64,000 nt of DNA from G965215225 sp965215225 (GCA_965215225.1 OZ244039.1:1240001-1304000); one strand, 5' to 3'; counted from the stretch's first letter, positions 7,959 to 17,703 are shown. The notes: generated from the sequence alone by a model not told the origin. A program made the numbers and translations.

Positions 7959-10274
7959 ATGTTATTTGCTTGTCTGGCTTTTAGTCTGACGGTCTTGGCT
8001 GTTGGTTTAATGCCCCAGCTTCCTTCGTTTGGCTGGTATTTGGTCACAGCTCTGGTGCTTTTTGTTATCAGCTGGTCTTGGTGGCGATGGGGCACTAGGC
8101 TATTCTTCTGCATCTGGCTGGGCTTGGCTTGTGGTTGGAGCTGGGCGGTGGGTTGGGGACTATGGCATACTCAGGATAGGCTTGTCAATGCCGAGATGGA
8201 GGTTGTGGGTCAAATCACTGATTTGCCTGAGCTCAGCGCCAAGCGGGTTAGATTTAATCTGGCGGTTGATAGGGTCATCTCCTCTTCCCCAGCTCAAGCT
8301 GGGCGGATAAGGAAGCTGCGTATCTCTTGGTATGATGTGCCTGCTGGGACAGAGATTAAGCCAGGGCAAACCTGGCGTCTCAAGATTAAGGCATTCCGTC
8401 CGCATTCTTTTCTTAATCCGAACGGATTTGATTATGAGGGCTGGATGATGCAGGAGGGTATTCAGGGCAATGCCTATGTGCGCGCCGCGACCCTGCTAGA
8501 ACCAGCCATGGGTCATTTTTTCTCTCGGTTGAGATTGGCAATCCGTGACAAGATAATGGCTTTGGAGTTGTCACAAGAGAGCAGGTCTCTCATTGCCGCC
8601 CTGATGATAGGAGACCGTAGTCATCTCAGCGATGAGACCTGGCAGCTATTGTTTCGCACTGGGATAAGCCATTTGATTGCTATTTCTGGTCTTCATCTTA
8701 CTCTGGTGGCTGGGACTATCTACCTGCTTGCCTTCTTTGTCTTTAGCCGCTTCTCTTTGTTCCCGCCGCGACAGGCGGCCGCTTGGCTGACCCTTCTCTT
8801 TGCTTGGCTTTATGCGCTTAGTGTGGGTTTTTCGCTTCCTACCCAGCGGGCTGCTCTGATGCTCAGCTGCTTTCTCATCGCGGTGATTTTTGTTCGCCGT
8901 CCCAACCTACTGCTGAGCTATATGATTGCCTTGGCGCTGGTATTGGCAGTTCAGCCTTTGGCTGGCTTTAGTGGGGGGTTCTATCTTTCCTTTGCTGCTG
9001 TGGCAATAGTTCTCTTGGCTGGTAGGAGGCTCTTTAGTCGTCCCGAAGGAGGAGCCTCTGTCTTCCATTATGTCAAGCAGCTGTTTCGCTTACAGATTCT
9101 GCTGATTCTTTGTCTCACTCCTTTTAGTGCCTACTTCTTTAATGCCGTCTCAATTCTTGGCTTGGTGGTTAACCTGATTGCCATTCCTATTACTAGTTTT
9201 ATTTTGATGCCGTGGATTCTCATTACCTTGCTGCTTCTCTTTGTCTTTCCATCTCTTGGTTCTTGGTCATTGTTGCTTCTTGGCCAACTGATGGAGCAGT
9301 TCTATTTCTTCTTAGCCTATTTGGCTAGCTATGAGTGGGCTATTGTCTATCTTGCTCGGCCTAAGTTACTATTTATTCCTCTTGCCCTAGTTGGCGCGGT
9401 TCTGTGGTTATTACAGCCTCGCCTTAGCTTTTATTTGGTGGGGGCAGTTTTTTTCGCCCCTATTTTCTTCTTTCCAACCCAGAAGCTAGAGGAGGGAAAC
9501 CTCAGAGTCCTTTTCCTTGATGTAGGGCAGGGGCTTGCGGTCCATTTACAGACGGCCCGTCATAATATGCTATTTGATGCCGGCCCTCGTTATTCGGTTA
9601 GCTTTGATGCCGGCAGTGATATTATTGCTCCTTATTTTCATAGTCGTGGTTTGACCGGCTTAGACCGAATTATAATTAGTCATAATGATAGGGATCACGG
9701 CGGCGGACTGGAAGGATTGTTAGAACATATTAAGGTCAATCAGCTGATGCTAAACTTTAAGCCATCAGCCAAGTCAGCCAAGGAACAAGAGCTCATTTCT
9801 TGTCTGGCAGGTCAGAGCTGGCAATGGGATGGAGTCACTTTTGAAGTGCTTCATCCAGCGGTTGATTATGCTAGTCGCAAAAAGAACAACAGATCCTGTG
9901 TCATTTTGGTGACAACTGGTGATAATAGGTTATTGTTAACTGGCGATATAGAAAAAGAGGTGGAAAAAATCCTGGTTAGCCTATATGATATGAAGGTGAA
10001 TATACTACAAGTGCCTCATCATGGCAGTTCCTCCTCATCTCACTTAAAGTGGGTGGAAGAGGTGGATCCTGACTATGCGATTTTTGCTGCTGGTTATAGG
10101 AATCCCTTTTCTCATCCAAAAATGGAGGTAGTCCAACGCTATGAGGAGGGCGGCAGCCTCTCGTTAATATCCTGGCAACAGGGTGCTATTGAGTTTGAAA
10201 TGAATGACGACGAAGTGGTTTATCGCGGCAATGAACGAACAAGACGAAAAAGATATTGGCATGATAATTACTAG
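7959..10274 (+). CDS. comEC: ComEC/Rec2 family DNA uptake channel protein
   Basis: ComEC is the inner-membrane channel that carries transforming DNA into the cytoplasm. The 771-residue protein has N-terminal membrane segments, a soluble OB-like region (EVVGQITDLPELSAKRVRFNL; FNPNGFDYEGW-type motif seen as LNPNGFDYEGWMMQ), the multi-spanning Competence domain (LLFRTGISHLIAISGLHLTL, VGFSLPTQRAALML), and a C-terminal metallo-beta-lactamase domain with FLDVGQG near residue 519 and SHNDRDHGGG near 574. Length is normal. The start ATG is preceded by five truncated copies of the same 5' end; this copy is the only one continuing past GLACGW. It heads the exbB-exbD-msbA-lpxK-kdsB cluster, with only a 2-bp gap to the next gene. 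Confidence 0.95.
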   Translation: MLFACLAFSLTVLAVGLMPQLPSFGWYLVTALVLFVISWSWWRWGTRLFFCIWLGLACGWSWAVGWGLWHTQDRLVNAEMEVVGQITDLPELSAKRVRFNLAVDRVISSSPAQAGRIRKLRISWYDVPAGTEIKPGQTWRLKIKAFRPHSFLNPNGFDYEGWMMQEGIQGNAYVRAATLLEPAMGHFFSRLRLAIRDKIMALELSQESRSLIAALMIGDRSHLSDETWQLLFRTGISHLIAISGLHLTLVAGTIYLLAFFVFSRFSLFPPRQAAAWLTLLFAWLYALSVGFSLPTQRAALMLSCFLIAVIFVRRPNLLLSYMIALALVLAVQPLAGFSGGFYLSFAAVAIVLLAGRRLFSRPEGGASVFHYVKQLFRLQILLILCLTPFSAYFFNAVSILGLVVNLIAIPITSFILMPWILITLLLLFVFPSLGSWSLLLLGQLMEQFYFFLAYLASYEWAIVYLARPKLLFIPLALVGAVLWLLQPRLSFYLVGAVFFAPIFFFPTQKLEEGNLRVLFLDVGQGLAVHLQTARHNMLFDAGPRYSVSFDAGSDIIAPYFHSRGLTGLDRIIISHNDRDHGGGLEGLLEHIKVNQLMLNFKPSAKSAKEQELISCLAGQSWQWDGVTFEVLHPAVDYASRKKNNRSCVILVTTGDNRLLLTGDIEKEVEKILVSLYDMKVNILQVPHHGSSSSSHLKWVEEVDPDYAIFAAGYRNPFSHPKMEVVQRYEEGGSLSLISWQQGAIEFEMNDDEVVYRGNERTRRKRYWHDNY

Positions 10275-10276
10275 AT

Positions 10277-10882
10277 ATGCTTGAACTATTTTTTGCTGGC
10301 GGGATATTAATGTATCCTCTTGCGCTGTGTTCTATCATCGCCCTAGCCATCATTTTAGAAAGACTATGGGTGCTAAGAGAGGAGAATATCGCTCCTCCTC
10401 ATTTTGTCAATGAGATATGGCATATGGTTGAGACCAATCAGCTGTCGGGAGAGCAGATCAATCGCCTCCAGAAGCGGAGTCCCTTAGCCCGTATTCTTAT
10501 GGCGGGGCTCAATAGTTCCAAGCATGGACGGTTGGTTATGCGCGAGCAGATGGAAGAGGAAGCAGGACATTCAGTCCATCAATTAAAGAGATTCTTAAAT
10601 ATGCTCGGCACCATTGCCGTCATCTCGCCGCTCTTGGGCTTGTTGGGAACTGTGGTGGGCATGATAGAGGTCTTCATATCCTTTCAAGCTGCCTCGTCCC
10701 CCAGTTTTATGGCTCGTGGCATCTCCCAGGCGCTACTGACTACTGCCTTTGGCATTAGTATTGCGATACCTGTGGTGATCTGTCATAGATTCTTTATTCG
10801 TAAGGTAGAAGACCTGACCCTAGCTATGGAGCATCAGGCATCGATACTAGTGAACCTAATGTTCAGATCCTCACAAGGATGA
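10277..10882 (+). CDS. exbB: MotA/TolQ/ExbB family proton channel protein
   Basis: An inner-membrane stator subunit that uses proton motive force with its ExbD partner to energise outer-membrane processes. The 201-residue protein has an N-terminal membrane helix, a cytoplasmic loop, and the family core ISPLLGLLGTVVGMIEVF plus a final helix (ISQALLTTAFGISIAIPVVI). It starts 2 bp after comEC and overlaps exbD by 4 bp (ATGA). A TolQ or ExbB label cannot be separated by motif alone; position before exbD and lpxK matches the ExbB-type pair seen in other Gammaproteobacteria. No TonB gene is nearby. Confidence 0.9.
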   Translation: MLELFFAGGILMYPLALCSIIALAIILERLWVLREENIAPPHFVNEIWHMVETNQLSGEQINRLQKRSPLARILMAGLNSSKHGRLVMREQMEEEAGHSVHQLKRFLNMLGTIAVISPLLGLLGTVVGMIEVFISFQAASSPSFMARGISQALLTTAFGISIAIPVVICHRFFIRKVEDLTLAMEHQASILVNLMFRSSQG

Positions 10883-11298
10883 ACTTTCGCCGCCGGGTTG
10901 CTGAGGATGATGTGCAGATTAATCTCACGCCTCTTATTGATGTCATATTTATGCTGTTGGTATTTTTTATTCTCACCACCAGCTTCATTGAAGAAAACTA
11001 TATCCCAATTATTCTGCCTCAGTCGGAGTCAACTTATCAGGATGAAGAACCCATACTTGAAGTTATAATAGACCTAGACGGTAATTACATCATTGATAAC
11101 AAGAAGCTAACCAATAATAGACGCGAGACTCTTCATACTGCATTGCAACGAGCAGGTCAAGCTAGTAAAGCAGGTCATCTAAAGATAACCGCAGATGAAC
11201 GAGTAGCCCATGGTAAGGTGGTAGCCCTGATGGATATCGCCGGACTCTTGGGCTTTAACAATATACAGATTACGACAAGAAAGATAGAAGACTTCTAA
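10879..11298 (+). CDS. exbD: ExbD/TolR family biopolymer transport protein
   Basis: Partner of the ExbB-like protein. The 139-residue product has a short basic cytoplasmic N-terminus, one membrane helix containing the conserved proton-path aspartate (INLTPLIDVIFMLLVFFI, Asp21), and a periplasmic domain. Start ATG overlaps the exbB stop by 4 bp, indicating translational coupling. The length is typical. Confidence 0.93.
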   Translation: MNFRRRVAEDDVQINLTPLIDVIFMLLVFFILTTSFIEENYIPIILPQSESTYQDEEPILEVIIDLDGNYIIDNKKLTNNRRETLHTALQRAGQASKAGHLKITADERVAHGKVVALMDIAGLLGFNNIQITTRKIEDF

Positions 11299-13059
11299 AT
11301 GCCCCCTCCCGATGGTCCAGCCGAGACCTCTAATCCCTATTTTGGTTTATTTGCGGTAACCAAATTAGTTACAAAATATCTCTGGTTTTTCCTCTTCGTT
11401 TTCGTTACTTTTGGCATTACCGCGCTATCTAATGTGGGCTTCGCCGAAATAGTGCAAAGGCTGGAGGAGGCTTTTCACGATGAGAATTCCATCTGGCGGT
11501 GGTATGCTCCTTTGGCAATGGTAGGGTTAACCCTAGTTCGCGGGCTGAGCTATGCCCTAGGAACCTATGTTTCTCAATATATTTCTGGTAGTATTGCCTA
11601 TCGCTTGACCCTGAAGATGTATCAACACCTTATCAAATTGCCGCAAACTTTTTTTGATAGATCCTCAGTGGGGGAGCTGATGTCTAAGATAACTTACAAT
11701 GTCGGCAATATAGTCTCAGCCATTGATCAAGGCATTGTGATAATCCTGCGGGAAGGCTTGTCCTTTCTCATTCTTATTATCTATCTCTTCTATCTCAATT
11801 GGTCGCTCACTCTCATCATTGGCTTGGTGCTACCCATCCTGTTGCTCTTATTGAGGCTTGCTCGCAATCGCCTTCAGCTACTGAGCCTTCGCTTACAACA
11901 AAATGCCGCCAGAATCTCACGCTTGATGGTAGAAGCCCTAAGCTCCTTGAAACTAGTCAGGGCATCGGCGATGGAGTCAAAGGAAGTAGACAGGTTCAAA
12001 GCGCGGGTCTCTTATAGTCGCAAGCAGAAGCTCAAGGTCGCATTTGTCAATGCGATAACTGTGCCGTCTTTACAATTCTTCATTGCCATTGCTTTTGCCA
12101 TTATCATTTTTGTTGCTCTCAATAGGGAGGCAAGTGGATTTGATTCGGTTGGCAAGTTCTTGGCTTATCTGACCGCTGCTGGCTTCCTTGCTAATCCTCT
12201 CCGCAATCTTGGCAATGTGCAAAGGGCAATACAGGCGGGCGAGATAGCCGCCCGCGACTATATTCATCATCTGAGCCTAGAGTATGAAGAGGATAAGGGA
12301 ACTAAGGTATTAAAGAAGGAAGAGATGAAGGGTGCGATTGATTTTGCTCGGGTGTCTTTTCGCTATGAAGAGAATCGCCCAGTATTCGATGACTTGACTC
12401 TCAAGATCAATTCACATGAGAAAGTGGCTCTGGTCGGCAGATCTGGGGCGGGTAAGAGCACTTTGGTTAATCTTCTGTTGCGTTTTTATTTGCCAGATGA
12501 GGGCGTTATCTTCCTTGATGGTGTCAATTTAAGAGACATAAAGCTTAATTCTTTGAGGTCTAGTATCGCTTATGTCAGTCAGGAAATCTTCTTGTTCAAT
12601 GAATCTCTTCGTTATAATCTCACCTATGGGCTTGAAGGAAAGAGGTCAGATAAGCAAATCCGTGAGATTCTCTCTCATGCCCATGCTGAAGACTTTGTTG
12701 ATGAGATGCCTAATGGTCTTGACACTAGCTTAGGGGATAGGGGACTCATTCTTTCTGGCGGTCAGAAACAACGCATCTCTTTGGCACGCGCATTGCTTAA
12801 AAAGACGCCATTGCTTATTTTGGATGAGGCAACCTCTTCTCTTGACACCGAATCTGAGTATAGGATTCAGCGGATGTTGGAGAGTGTTATTAAGGAAAAG
12901 ACAGTGCTGGTAATCGCTCATAGGTTATCAACCATTAAGAAGATGGATAGAATCATTGTGTTGGATAAGGGGAAGGTAATAGAACAGGGAAGCCATGAGA
13001 CCCTACTGGCTAAGCAGGGCGCCTATACCGCCCTCTACGAACATCAATTTCGTGATTAA
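11299..13059 (+). CDS. msbA: Lipid A export ABC transporter MsbA
   Basis: MsbA flips core-lipid A across the inner membrane. The 586-residue half-transporter has six predicted membrane segments (with SGSIAYRLTLKMYQHLIKLPQTFFD, the typical exporter coupling region) and a nucleotide-binding domain: Walker A GRSGAGKST near residue 379, signature LSGGQKQRISLARALLKK near 485, Walker B LLILDEATSSLD, and the H-loop AHRLSTIK. Its start directly follows the exbD stop (TAAATG) and its stop shares one base with the lpxK start. The following lpxK and kdsB support a lipid A role over a generic exporter. Confidence 0.94.
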   Translation: MPPPDGPAETSNPYFGLFAVTKLVTKYLWFFLFVFVTFGITALSNVGFAEIVQRLEEAFHDENSIWRWYAPLAMVGLTLVRGLSYALGTYVSQYISGSIAYRLTLKMYQHLIKLPQTFFDRSSVGELMSKITYNVGNIVSAIDQGIVIILREGLSFLILIIYLFYLNWSLTLIIGLVLPILLLLLRLARNRLQLLSLRLQQNAARISRLMVEALSSLKLVRASAMESKEVDRFKARVSYSRKQKLKVAFVNAITVPSLQFFIAIAFAIIIFVALNREASGFDSVGKFLAYLTAAGFLANPLRNLGNVQRAIQAGEIAARDYIHHLSLEYEEDKGTKVLKKEEMKGAIDFARVSFRYEENRPVFDDLTLKINSHEKVALVGRSGAGKSTLVNLLLRFYLPDEGVIFLDGVNLRDIKLNSLRSSIAYVSQEIFLFNESLRYNLTYGLEGKRSDKQIREILSHAHAEDFVDEMPNGLDTSLGDRGLILSGGQKQRISLARALLKKTPLLILDEATSSLDTESEYRIQRMLESVIKEKTVLVIAHRLSTIKKMDRIIVLDKGKVIEQGSHETLLAKQGAYTALYEHQFRD

Positions 13060-14060
13060 TGAGACAGCTACTATTAAAGGTTTGGTATCAGGGGGCTTGG
13101 TGGCTATTCCTCTTCTGGCCGCTTGAACAGCTCTACAAGCTGATATTTGGAATCCGCAAATCTCTTTACGACCTATTTAAGCTTCCCAATATCCATGTTC
13201 CCATAGTGGTGGTAGGTAATATCACTGTGGGTGGAAACGGCAAGACCCCAGCGGTTATTGCCCTGGCATCGGATTTGATGGCGCGTGGCTTGAAGGTGGG
13301 TATCATCAGCCGCGGCTATAGGGGACTGGAAACCAATAGGGTAGTGGCAGTGTCGTCTCGGACCAATTTTTTGGCTTGTGGCGATGAGTGTGTTCTCTTG
13401 GCACGCCATCTTGACTGCCCTATCTATGCTTGTGCTAAACGCATTAAGGCGGTTCGTCAGCTGATTGCCGACCATAATGTCGATGTCATCATTAGTGATG
13501 ATGGCTTACAACATCCTATGCCGCGTGCCGTTGAGATAGCGGTGGTAGATGCTAAAACTGGTTTTGGCAATGGTCATTGCCTGCCAATTGGTCCGCTGAG
13601 AGAACCTCTTACCAGACTGAGCAGGGTTGGCATGCTATTGCTAAATGAGATTAACCTCAGAGGCGACGAGAAGCCCCTCCAACTGCCTCGGCTTGCCTAT
13701 AAGATGAAACTGAAGGCGACAAAATTGGTTAGGCTCAGCGACCATCAAGAGACCAGTCTGACCAGATGGCAACCTAAGCACAATAGAGTTCATGCGGCGA
13801 CCGGCATAGCTCAGCCAGATAACTTTTTTACTCTATTGAAAAAAATGGGGTTTGACATCATCCCTCATAGATTCAGAGACCACCATCCGTTTACCCGTGA
13901 TGAACTTGATTTTGGCGATGGGCTGCCGATTCTTATGACTGAAAAGGATGCGGTCAGATGCAAAGACTATGAGGATATGAATATCTGGTTTATTAGATTG
14001 GAAGTGAAACTAGAAAAGAAGCTGGTTACCCAGGTGCTCAATCGACTCAATGGTGGCTGA
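13059..14060 (+). CDS. lpxK: Tetraacyldisaccharide 4'-kinase
   Basis: LpxK phosphorylates the 4' position of the lipid A disaccharide at the inner membrane. The 333-residue protein has an N-terminal hydrophobic anchor, the Walker A-like GNITVGGNGKTP (residues 53-64), ISRGYRG, and the catalytic DDGLQH motif, all diagnostic. It is coupled to msbA by a one-base stop/start overlap and overlaps kdsB by 11 bp. Length is normal. Confidence 0.96.
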   Translation: MRQLLLKVWYQGAWWLFLFWPLEQLYKLIFGIRKSLYDLFKLPNIHVPIVVVGNITVGGNGKTPAVIALASDLMARGLKVGIISRGYRGLETNRVVAVSSRTNFLACGDECVLLARHLDCPIYACAKRIKAVRQLIADHNVDVIISDDGLQHPMPRAVEIAVVDAKTGFGNGHCLPIGPLREPLTRLSRVGMLLLNEINLRGDEKPLQLPRLAYKMKLKATKLVRLSDHQETSLTRWQPKHNRVHAATGIAQPDNFFTLLKKMGFDIIPHRFRDHHPFTRDELDFGDGLPILMTEKDAVRCKDYEDMNIWFIRLEVKLEKKLVTQVLNRLNGG

Positions 14061-14796
14061 GACCTCCTTTGTAGTCATCATTCCCGCTAGGTATGCTTCC
14101 AACCGCTTTCCGGGCAAGGTATTAACAAAGATTGCTGGCAAGCCTATGCTCCAATATGTTTATGAATTGGCTTGCCTTAGCAAAGCCAGCTCAGTCTATA
14201 TAGCCACTGATGATCATCGAGTTGAGAGGCTGGCGAAAGAACTGGGCGCGCCCGTCATTATGACCGATGCCAATCTAGCCTCTGGCACCGAGCGTGTTTA
14301 TGAGGCTGCCAAGATACTTGGTCTCTCTGCCGATAGCCTAATTGTTAATGTTCAAGGGGATGAGCCTTTGTTACCAGCGGAGAATATCAATCAGGTTGCT
14401 TCCTTGCTGACAGGAGAAGTGGATATGGCAAGCCTGACTGCACCAATTACAGCTAGAGCGGAACTTGAAAACAGAAACTGCGTTAAGCTAGTCATGGATA
14501 AGAATAAGAGGGCATTGTTCTTTAGTCGCGCCGTGATTCCCTATGACAGCGGCAAAGGCAATCTGTCTCATTGGCATCGCCACTTAGGAATCTATGCCTA
14601 CAGGTTGGCGTTCTTGGCTCAGTATGTAAGCTGGCAACCCAGCCCTTACGAAGAGCTAGAACAACTGGAACAACTCAGGGCTCTTTACTATGGTGCAACT
14701 ATTCAGCTGGCATCAGCTAGGGTGGTGCCACCAGCTGGGGTAGATGATCCCACCGATATTGAAAGAATAGAGGCGCTGCTCAAGTCTAAAGGATGA
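14050..14796 (+). CDS. kdsB: 3-deoxy-manno-octulosonate cytidylyltransferase
   Basis: KdsB activates KDO as CMP-KDO for lipopolysaccharide inner core synthesis. The 248-residue protein shows the nucleotidyltransferase signature VVIIPARYASNRFPGKVL at the N-terminus, TDDHRVE, NVQGDEPLL, and the C-terminal LEQLEQLRALYYG..I with DDPTDIERIEAL. Its ATG lies inside the 3' end of lpxK (11-bp overlap). Its stop overlaps the start of the next gene as ATGA. Confidence 0.96.
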   Translation: MVAETSFVVIIPARYASNRFPGKVLTKIAGKPMLQYVYELACLSKASSVYIATDDHRVERLAKELGAPVIMTDANLASGTERVYEAAKILGLSADSLIVNVQGDEPLLPAENINQVASLLTGEVDMASLTAPITARAELENRNCVKLVMDKNKRALFFSRAVIPYDSGKGNLSHWHRHLGIYAYRLAFLAQYVSWQPSPYEELEQLEQLRALYYGATIQLASARVVPPAGVDDPTDIERIEALLKSKG

Positions 14797-15998
14797 AGAC
14801 GGGCTTGTCCTTTATTAGGATTAGGAATTTGGTCTATATCAAAGCCCTGTTGCTAATTGGCTGTGCTAATATCCCTAACCTATGTGATGGATTTACTTCG
14901 GTGGTGGAGCCAGCCCGAGCCGCTTATTTTGCTACCAATAGGATCTATCCCTTGCCAGCCGAGATCTATGCTTTGGCAGCAAAATACAAGCCTCGTCTTG
15001 TTATTCACCCAGATGGCCAAAAGCCAATCGACTTTGCCGATTATCTTGCCAATGCAAATCTCTTAGGTCCAGCCAAGAAGACTAATCGCCCAGTTGCTGA
15101 TCTAGCCCAGCTGAGCTATGATGAACAATGCCACAGCTATATAAAACCCAGTAAGGACCCAGTGATTTCTCAGCCACCCTATCCATGGTATTTGCAGGCT
15201 TTTCGCGATCAAGCGCCAGGAGATCCATCAAGGCAATGGACCTACTTGAAATTTAACCTTGTTTTTGATTGGAGTGGCTTGGGTGTAGATCTTGGCGGTC
15301 TGGCTCAGGTAGGAGTGACTCTTCTTGGCGGCAGTGCAGCAAGATGGCATAGATTAGATATTCACACTGCGGTTGTTATTGCGATAGATGAGAGGGGATA
15401 CCAACGAGCCATTGCCATCAATCAACATAATTATGTTCGCACCTACCTAGGCGGCAAAGACTTTGTCATGACCGAACCTGCCACTGTGGTTGCCGCCTTT
15501 CGCACCAATGAGCTGTATCTTGATAGTCAAAAGGATACCGCGGAGCAATTTCCAGTTGTGCGTTTCTATGACGACCTACTCTATCTAATAGCTGGTGAGG
15601 GCAAGCCCTTTCTACTCGCTCAGGATCTAGTTGTTGGGGCTCAAGCAGGCGGCATAGAACTACCAACTAGACTGGCTGTCATAGAACCCCAAGCCCCCTT
15701 AGCCGCTTTTGCTGGGCTCCTAGCCCCTCCCAAGCGCCTGTTGGGAATGATATATACTGGCCGTGATGGTCCCATGGGTTATGACTATTATTCTCTACCA
15801 GCAACAGTCCCCTTAAATAGATTGACCGCCTTAGGCTATTGGCAAGAAGGCGATCTGGCATTAGCAGATCAATTAAGGCCCCTGCTGGAAGGACTGCAGA
15901 ATTTTGGCGATGAAGAAGAATGGCAGCCGCTGGTTCAATTTATGGAAAAGCGCATCCATCTAGCTCTAGAAGAACAAGAACAGCTGCTAATCAAGTAG
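14793..15998 (+). CDS. Putative lipoprotein of unknown function
   Basis: A 401-residue protein I do not recognise. The N-terminus (basic RIRN, then VYIKALLLIGC) has a lipobox-like LIGC with Cys24, suggesting an exported lipoprotein, although the hydrophobic stretch is short. The body contains WHRLDIHTAVVIAIDERGYQRAIAINQHNY, which looks like a folded beta-rich segment, and no membrane helices. The start overlaps the kdsB stop (ATGA), so it is part of the LPS operon and may act in the envelope. Its 3' end overlaps queH convergently by 4 bp in the ancestral junction, and that junction has since been expanded into a tandem array. Confidence 0.75.
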   Translation: MKTGLSFIRIRNLVYIKALLLIGCANIPNLCDGFTSVVEPARAAYFATNRIYPLPAEIYALAAKYKPRLVIHPDGQKPIDFADYLANANLLGPAKKTNRPVADLAQLSYDEQCHSYIKPSKDPVISQPPYPWYLQAFRDQAPGDPSRQWTYLKFNLVFDWSGLGVDLGGLAQVGVTLLGGSAARWHRLDIHTAVVIAIDERGYQRAIAINQHNYVRTYLGGKDFVMTEPATVVAAFRTNELYLDSQKDTAEQFPVVRFYDDLLYLIAGEGKPFLLAQDLVVGAQAGGIELPTRLAVIEPQAPLAAFAGLLAPPKRLLGMIYTGRDGPMGYDYYSLPATVPLNRLTALGYWQEGDLALADQLRPLLEGLQNFGDEEEWQPLVQFMEKRIHLALEEQEQLLIK

Positions 15999-16394
15999 TT
16001 GCTATCAGGCGGTCGTTATATTTTTTAACTCCATCGGAGGAATGAAGGAATAGAGGAACAAGAACAGCTACTAGTCAAGTAGTTGCTATCAGGCGGTCGT
16101 TGTATTTCTTAACTCCATTGGCGAAATGGAGGAATGGAGGAATGGAGGAACAAGAACAGCTGCTAGTCAAGTAGTTGCTATCAGGCGGGCGTTGTATTTC
16201 TTAACTCCATTGGCGGAATGGAGGAACAAGAACAGCTGCTAGTCAAGTAGTTGCTATCAGGCGGGCGTTGTATTTCTTAACTCCATTGGCGGAATGGAGG
16301 AACAAGAACAGCTGCTAGTCAAGTAGTTGCTATCAGGCGGGCGTTATATTTTTTAACTCCATTGGCGGAATAGAAGAACAAGAACAGCTACTAG
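15999..16394. repeat. 76-bp tandem array copying a convergent gene junction
   Basis: Six occurrences of the overlapping convergent stops (TCAAGTAG at 15991, 16075, 16167, 16243, 16319 and 16395) are spaced 84, 92, 76, 76 and 76 bp. Each unit carries the last codons of the plus-strand lipoprotein gene (EEQEQLL.K stop) and, on the other strand, the last codons of queH (GVKKYN.RLIATT stop). The two longer units contain extra copies of an 8-bp motif like GGAATGGA. The plus strand of the later units contains ATGGAGGAACAAGAACAG, a 10-residue frame matching the gene's C-terminus. Confidence 0.92.
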
Positions 16395-17087
16395 TCAAGT
16401 AGTTGCTATCAGACGGTCGTTATATTTCTTAACTCCATCAGGAGAATAGAACCTCACTCCTCTTTTAATGCGTTCCCTCCCATTTTGTTTTCGCCAGCGG
16501 TTAGTATCCCTCAGGCTATAGACACAACCGCAGTATTCTTGTTGATAGAACCTTTCTCTTTTGGCAATGGCTATCATTCGGTTTGCGCCTCCTTGCTTCC
16601 GCCAGTTGTGAGTCCAGTAGACTAGGGAAGGATAGGAGGCGGCCGCCCGCTCGCCACAGGCATTAATCTGAGCCATATTCTTCCAGCGCGAGATGCCTAG
16701 GGAGCTGGTAATCACGGGGAAGTCATTCTCAGCAGCATAAAGAGCGGTTCGCTCAAAGCGCATATCAAAACACAGGGTGCATCTCGCCCCTCGTTCCGGC
16801 TCATTCTCATAGCCCTTAGTCCGCGCAAACCAGTTGTCGCTATCATAATCAGCATCAACAAAGGGGATATTCATCTTGGCACAAAAGCGAATGTTCTCCT
16901 TCTTCCTTATCTCATACTCATCGCGCGGATGGATGTTGGGGTTGTAGAAAAAGACAGTGAGACTCATGCCAGAACTTGTGATGGCTTCCATCAGCTCGGC
17001 TGCACAAGGGGCACAGCAAGAGTGCATCAAGACCTTCTTATGTCCTTCTGGGGCAGTTAGCTCTTGGCGTGATAGCTGATTCTCCAT
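16395..17087 (-). CDS. queH: Epoxyqueuosine reductase QueH
   Basis: QueH (DUF208) performs the last step of queuosine tRNA modification, reducing epoxyqueuosine, and is the non-homologous replacement for QueG. The 230-residue protein has the metal/cofactor cysteine motifs HSCCAPC (Cys24, Cys25), RCTLCFDMR, and YCGCVYSLRD, plus FYNPNIHP and SSLGISRWKN typical of the family. It lies 4 bp downstream of gmk on the same strand, and probably belongs to a miaB-gmk-queH operon that pairs two tRNA-modification enzymes with a kinase. Confidence 0.94.
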   Translation of the reverse strand: MENQLSRQELTAPEGHKKVLMHSCCAPCAAELMEAITSSGMSLTVFFYNPNIHPRDEYEIRKKENIRFCAKMNIPFVDADYDSDNWFARTKGYENEPERGARCTLCFDMRFERTALYAAENDFPVITSSLGISRWKNMAQINACGERAAASYPSLVYWTHNWRKQGGANRMIAIAKRERFYQQEYCGCVYSLRDTNRWRKQNGRERIKRGVRFYSPDGVKKYNDRLIATT

Positions 17088-17091
17088 AGGT

Positions 17092-17703
17092 CTATTGTAA
17101 TTTACTTATCAGCTCTTTTAACACAGCTTCTTGTCGTTCTTGTCTTAGCCTCTGGGCGATGATGATGCTATGGAGCTCTTCACATGCCCTATCAAAATCC
17201 TTATTTAGCACTAGATAATCAAAACCATTTCGCTTATCTATCTCCTCTTTGAATATCTTGGCGCGCGCCTCTATGGTCTCTGGCGAGTCTGTGCCTCTTC
17301 TTCTCAGTCTTTCTTCCAGCTGTTCAAGACTAGGGGGTAGGATGAAAATGGTAATTGCCTGAGGGTATTCTCTTTTTATTGCTCTGGCCCCTTGCCAATC
17401 CACTTCAATCAGTATGTCCTTATTTTGTCCTATCAGTTTGGTCAGCTGGCGGCGCGATACGCCATAACGATTGCCATAGACTATAGCCTGCTCAACGAAT
17501 CCGCCAGCCACTTTTTCTATCCGTTCAAACTCTTCCTCAGAGACAAAAAAGTAGTCTCTCTCATCTTCTTCTCCTTTCCTTTTGGCGCGAGTGGTGTGGG
17601 AGACACACACATCCAAATTGGCTACCTTCTCTTTTAGATAGTTGATGAGGCGGGTTTTGCCAGCCCCAGAAGGAGCGGTTATGACAAAGATGTCCTTAAT
17701 CAT
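17092..17703 (-). CDS. gmk: Guanylate kinase
   Basis: Converts GMP to GDP with ATP. Family motifs: P-loop VITAPSGAGKTRL, SHTTRAKRKGEEDERDYFF (GMP binding), GNRYGV, and IEVDWQGA. I start at ATG 17703 (MIKDIFVITAPSGAGK, 203 residues) because this ATG sits in the context GCCTGATG, the same TGATG stop/start overlap seen in every unit of the upstream array, implying ancestral coupling with miaB. A TTG at 17721 would add six residues but reads through array debris. Confidence 0.94.
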   Translation of the reverse strand: MIKDIFVITAPSGAGKTRLINYLKEKVANLDVCVSHTTRAKRKGEEDERDYFFVSEEEFERIEKVAGGFVEQAIVYGNRYGVSRRQLTKLIGQNKDILIEVDWQGARAIKREYPQAITIFILPPSLEQLEERLRRRGTDSPETIEARAKIFKEEIDKRNGFDYLVLNKDFDRACEELHSIIIAQRLRQERQEAVLKELISKLQ

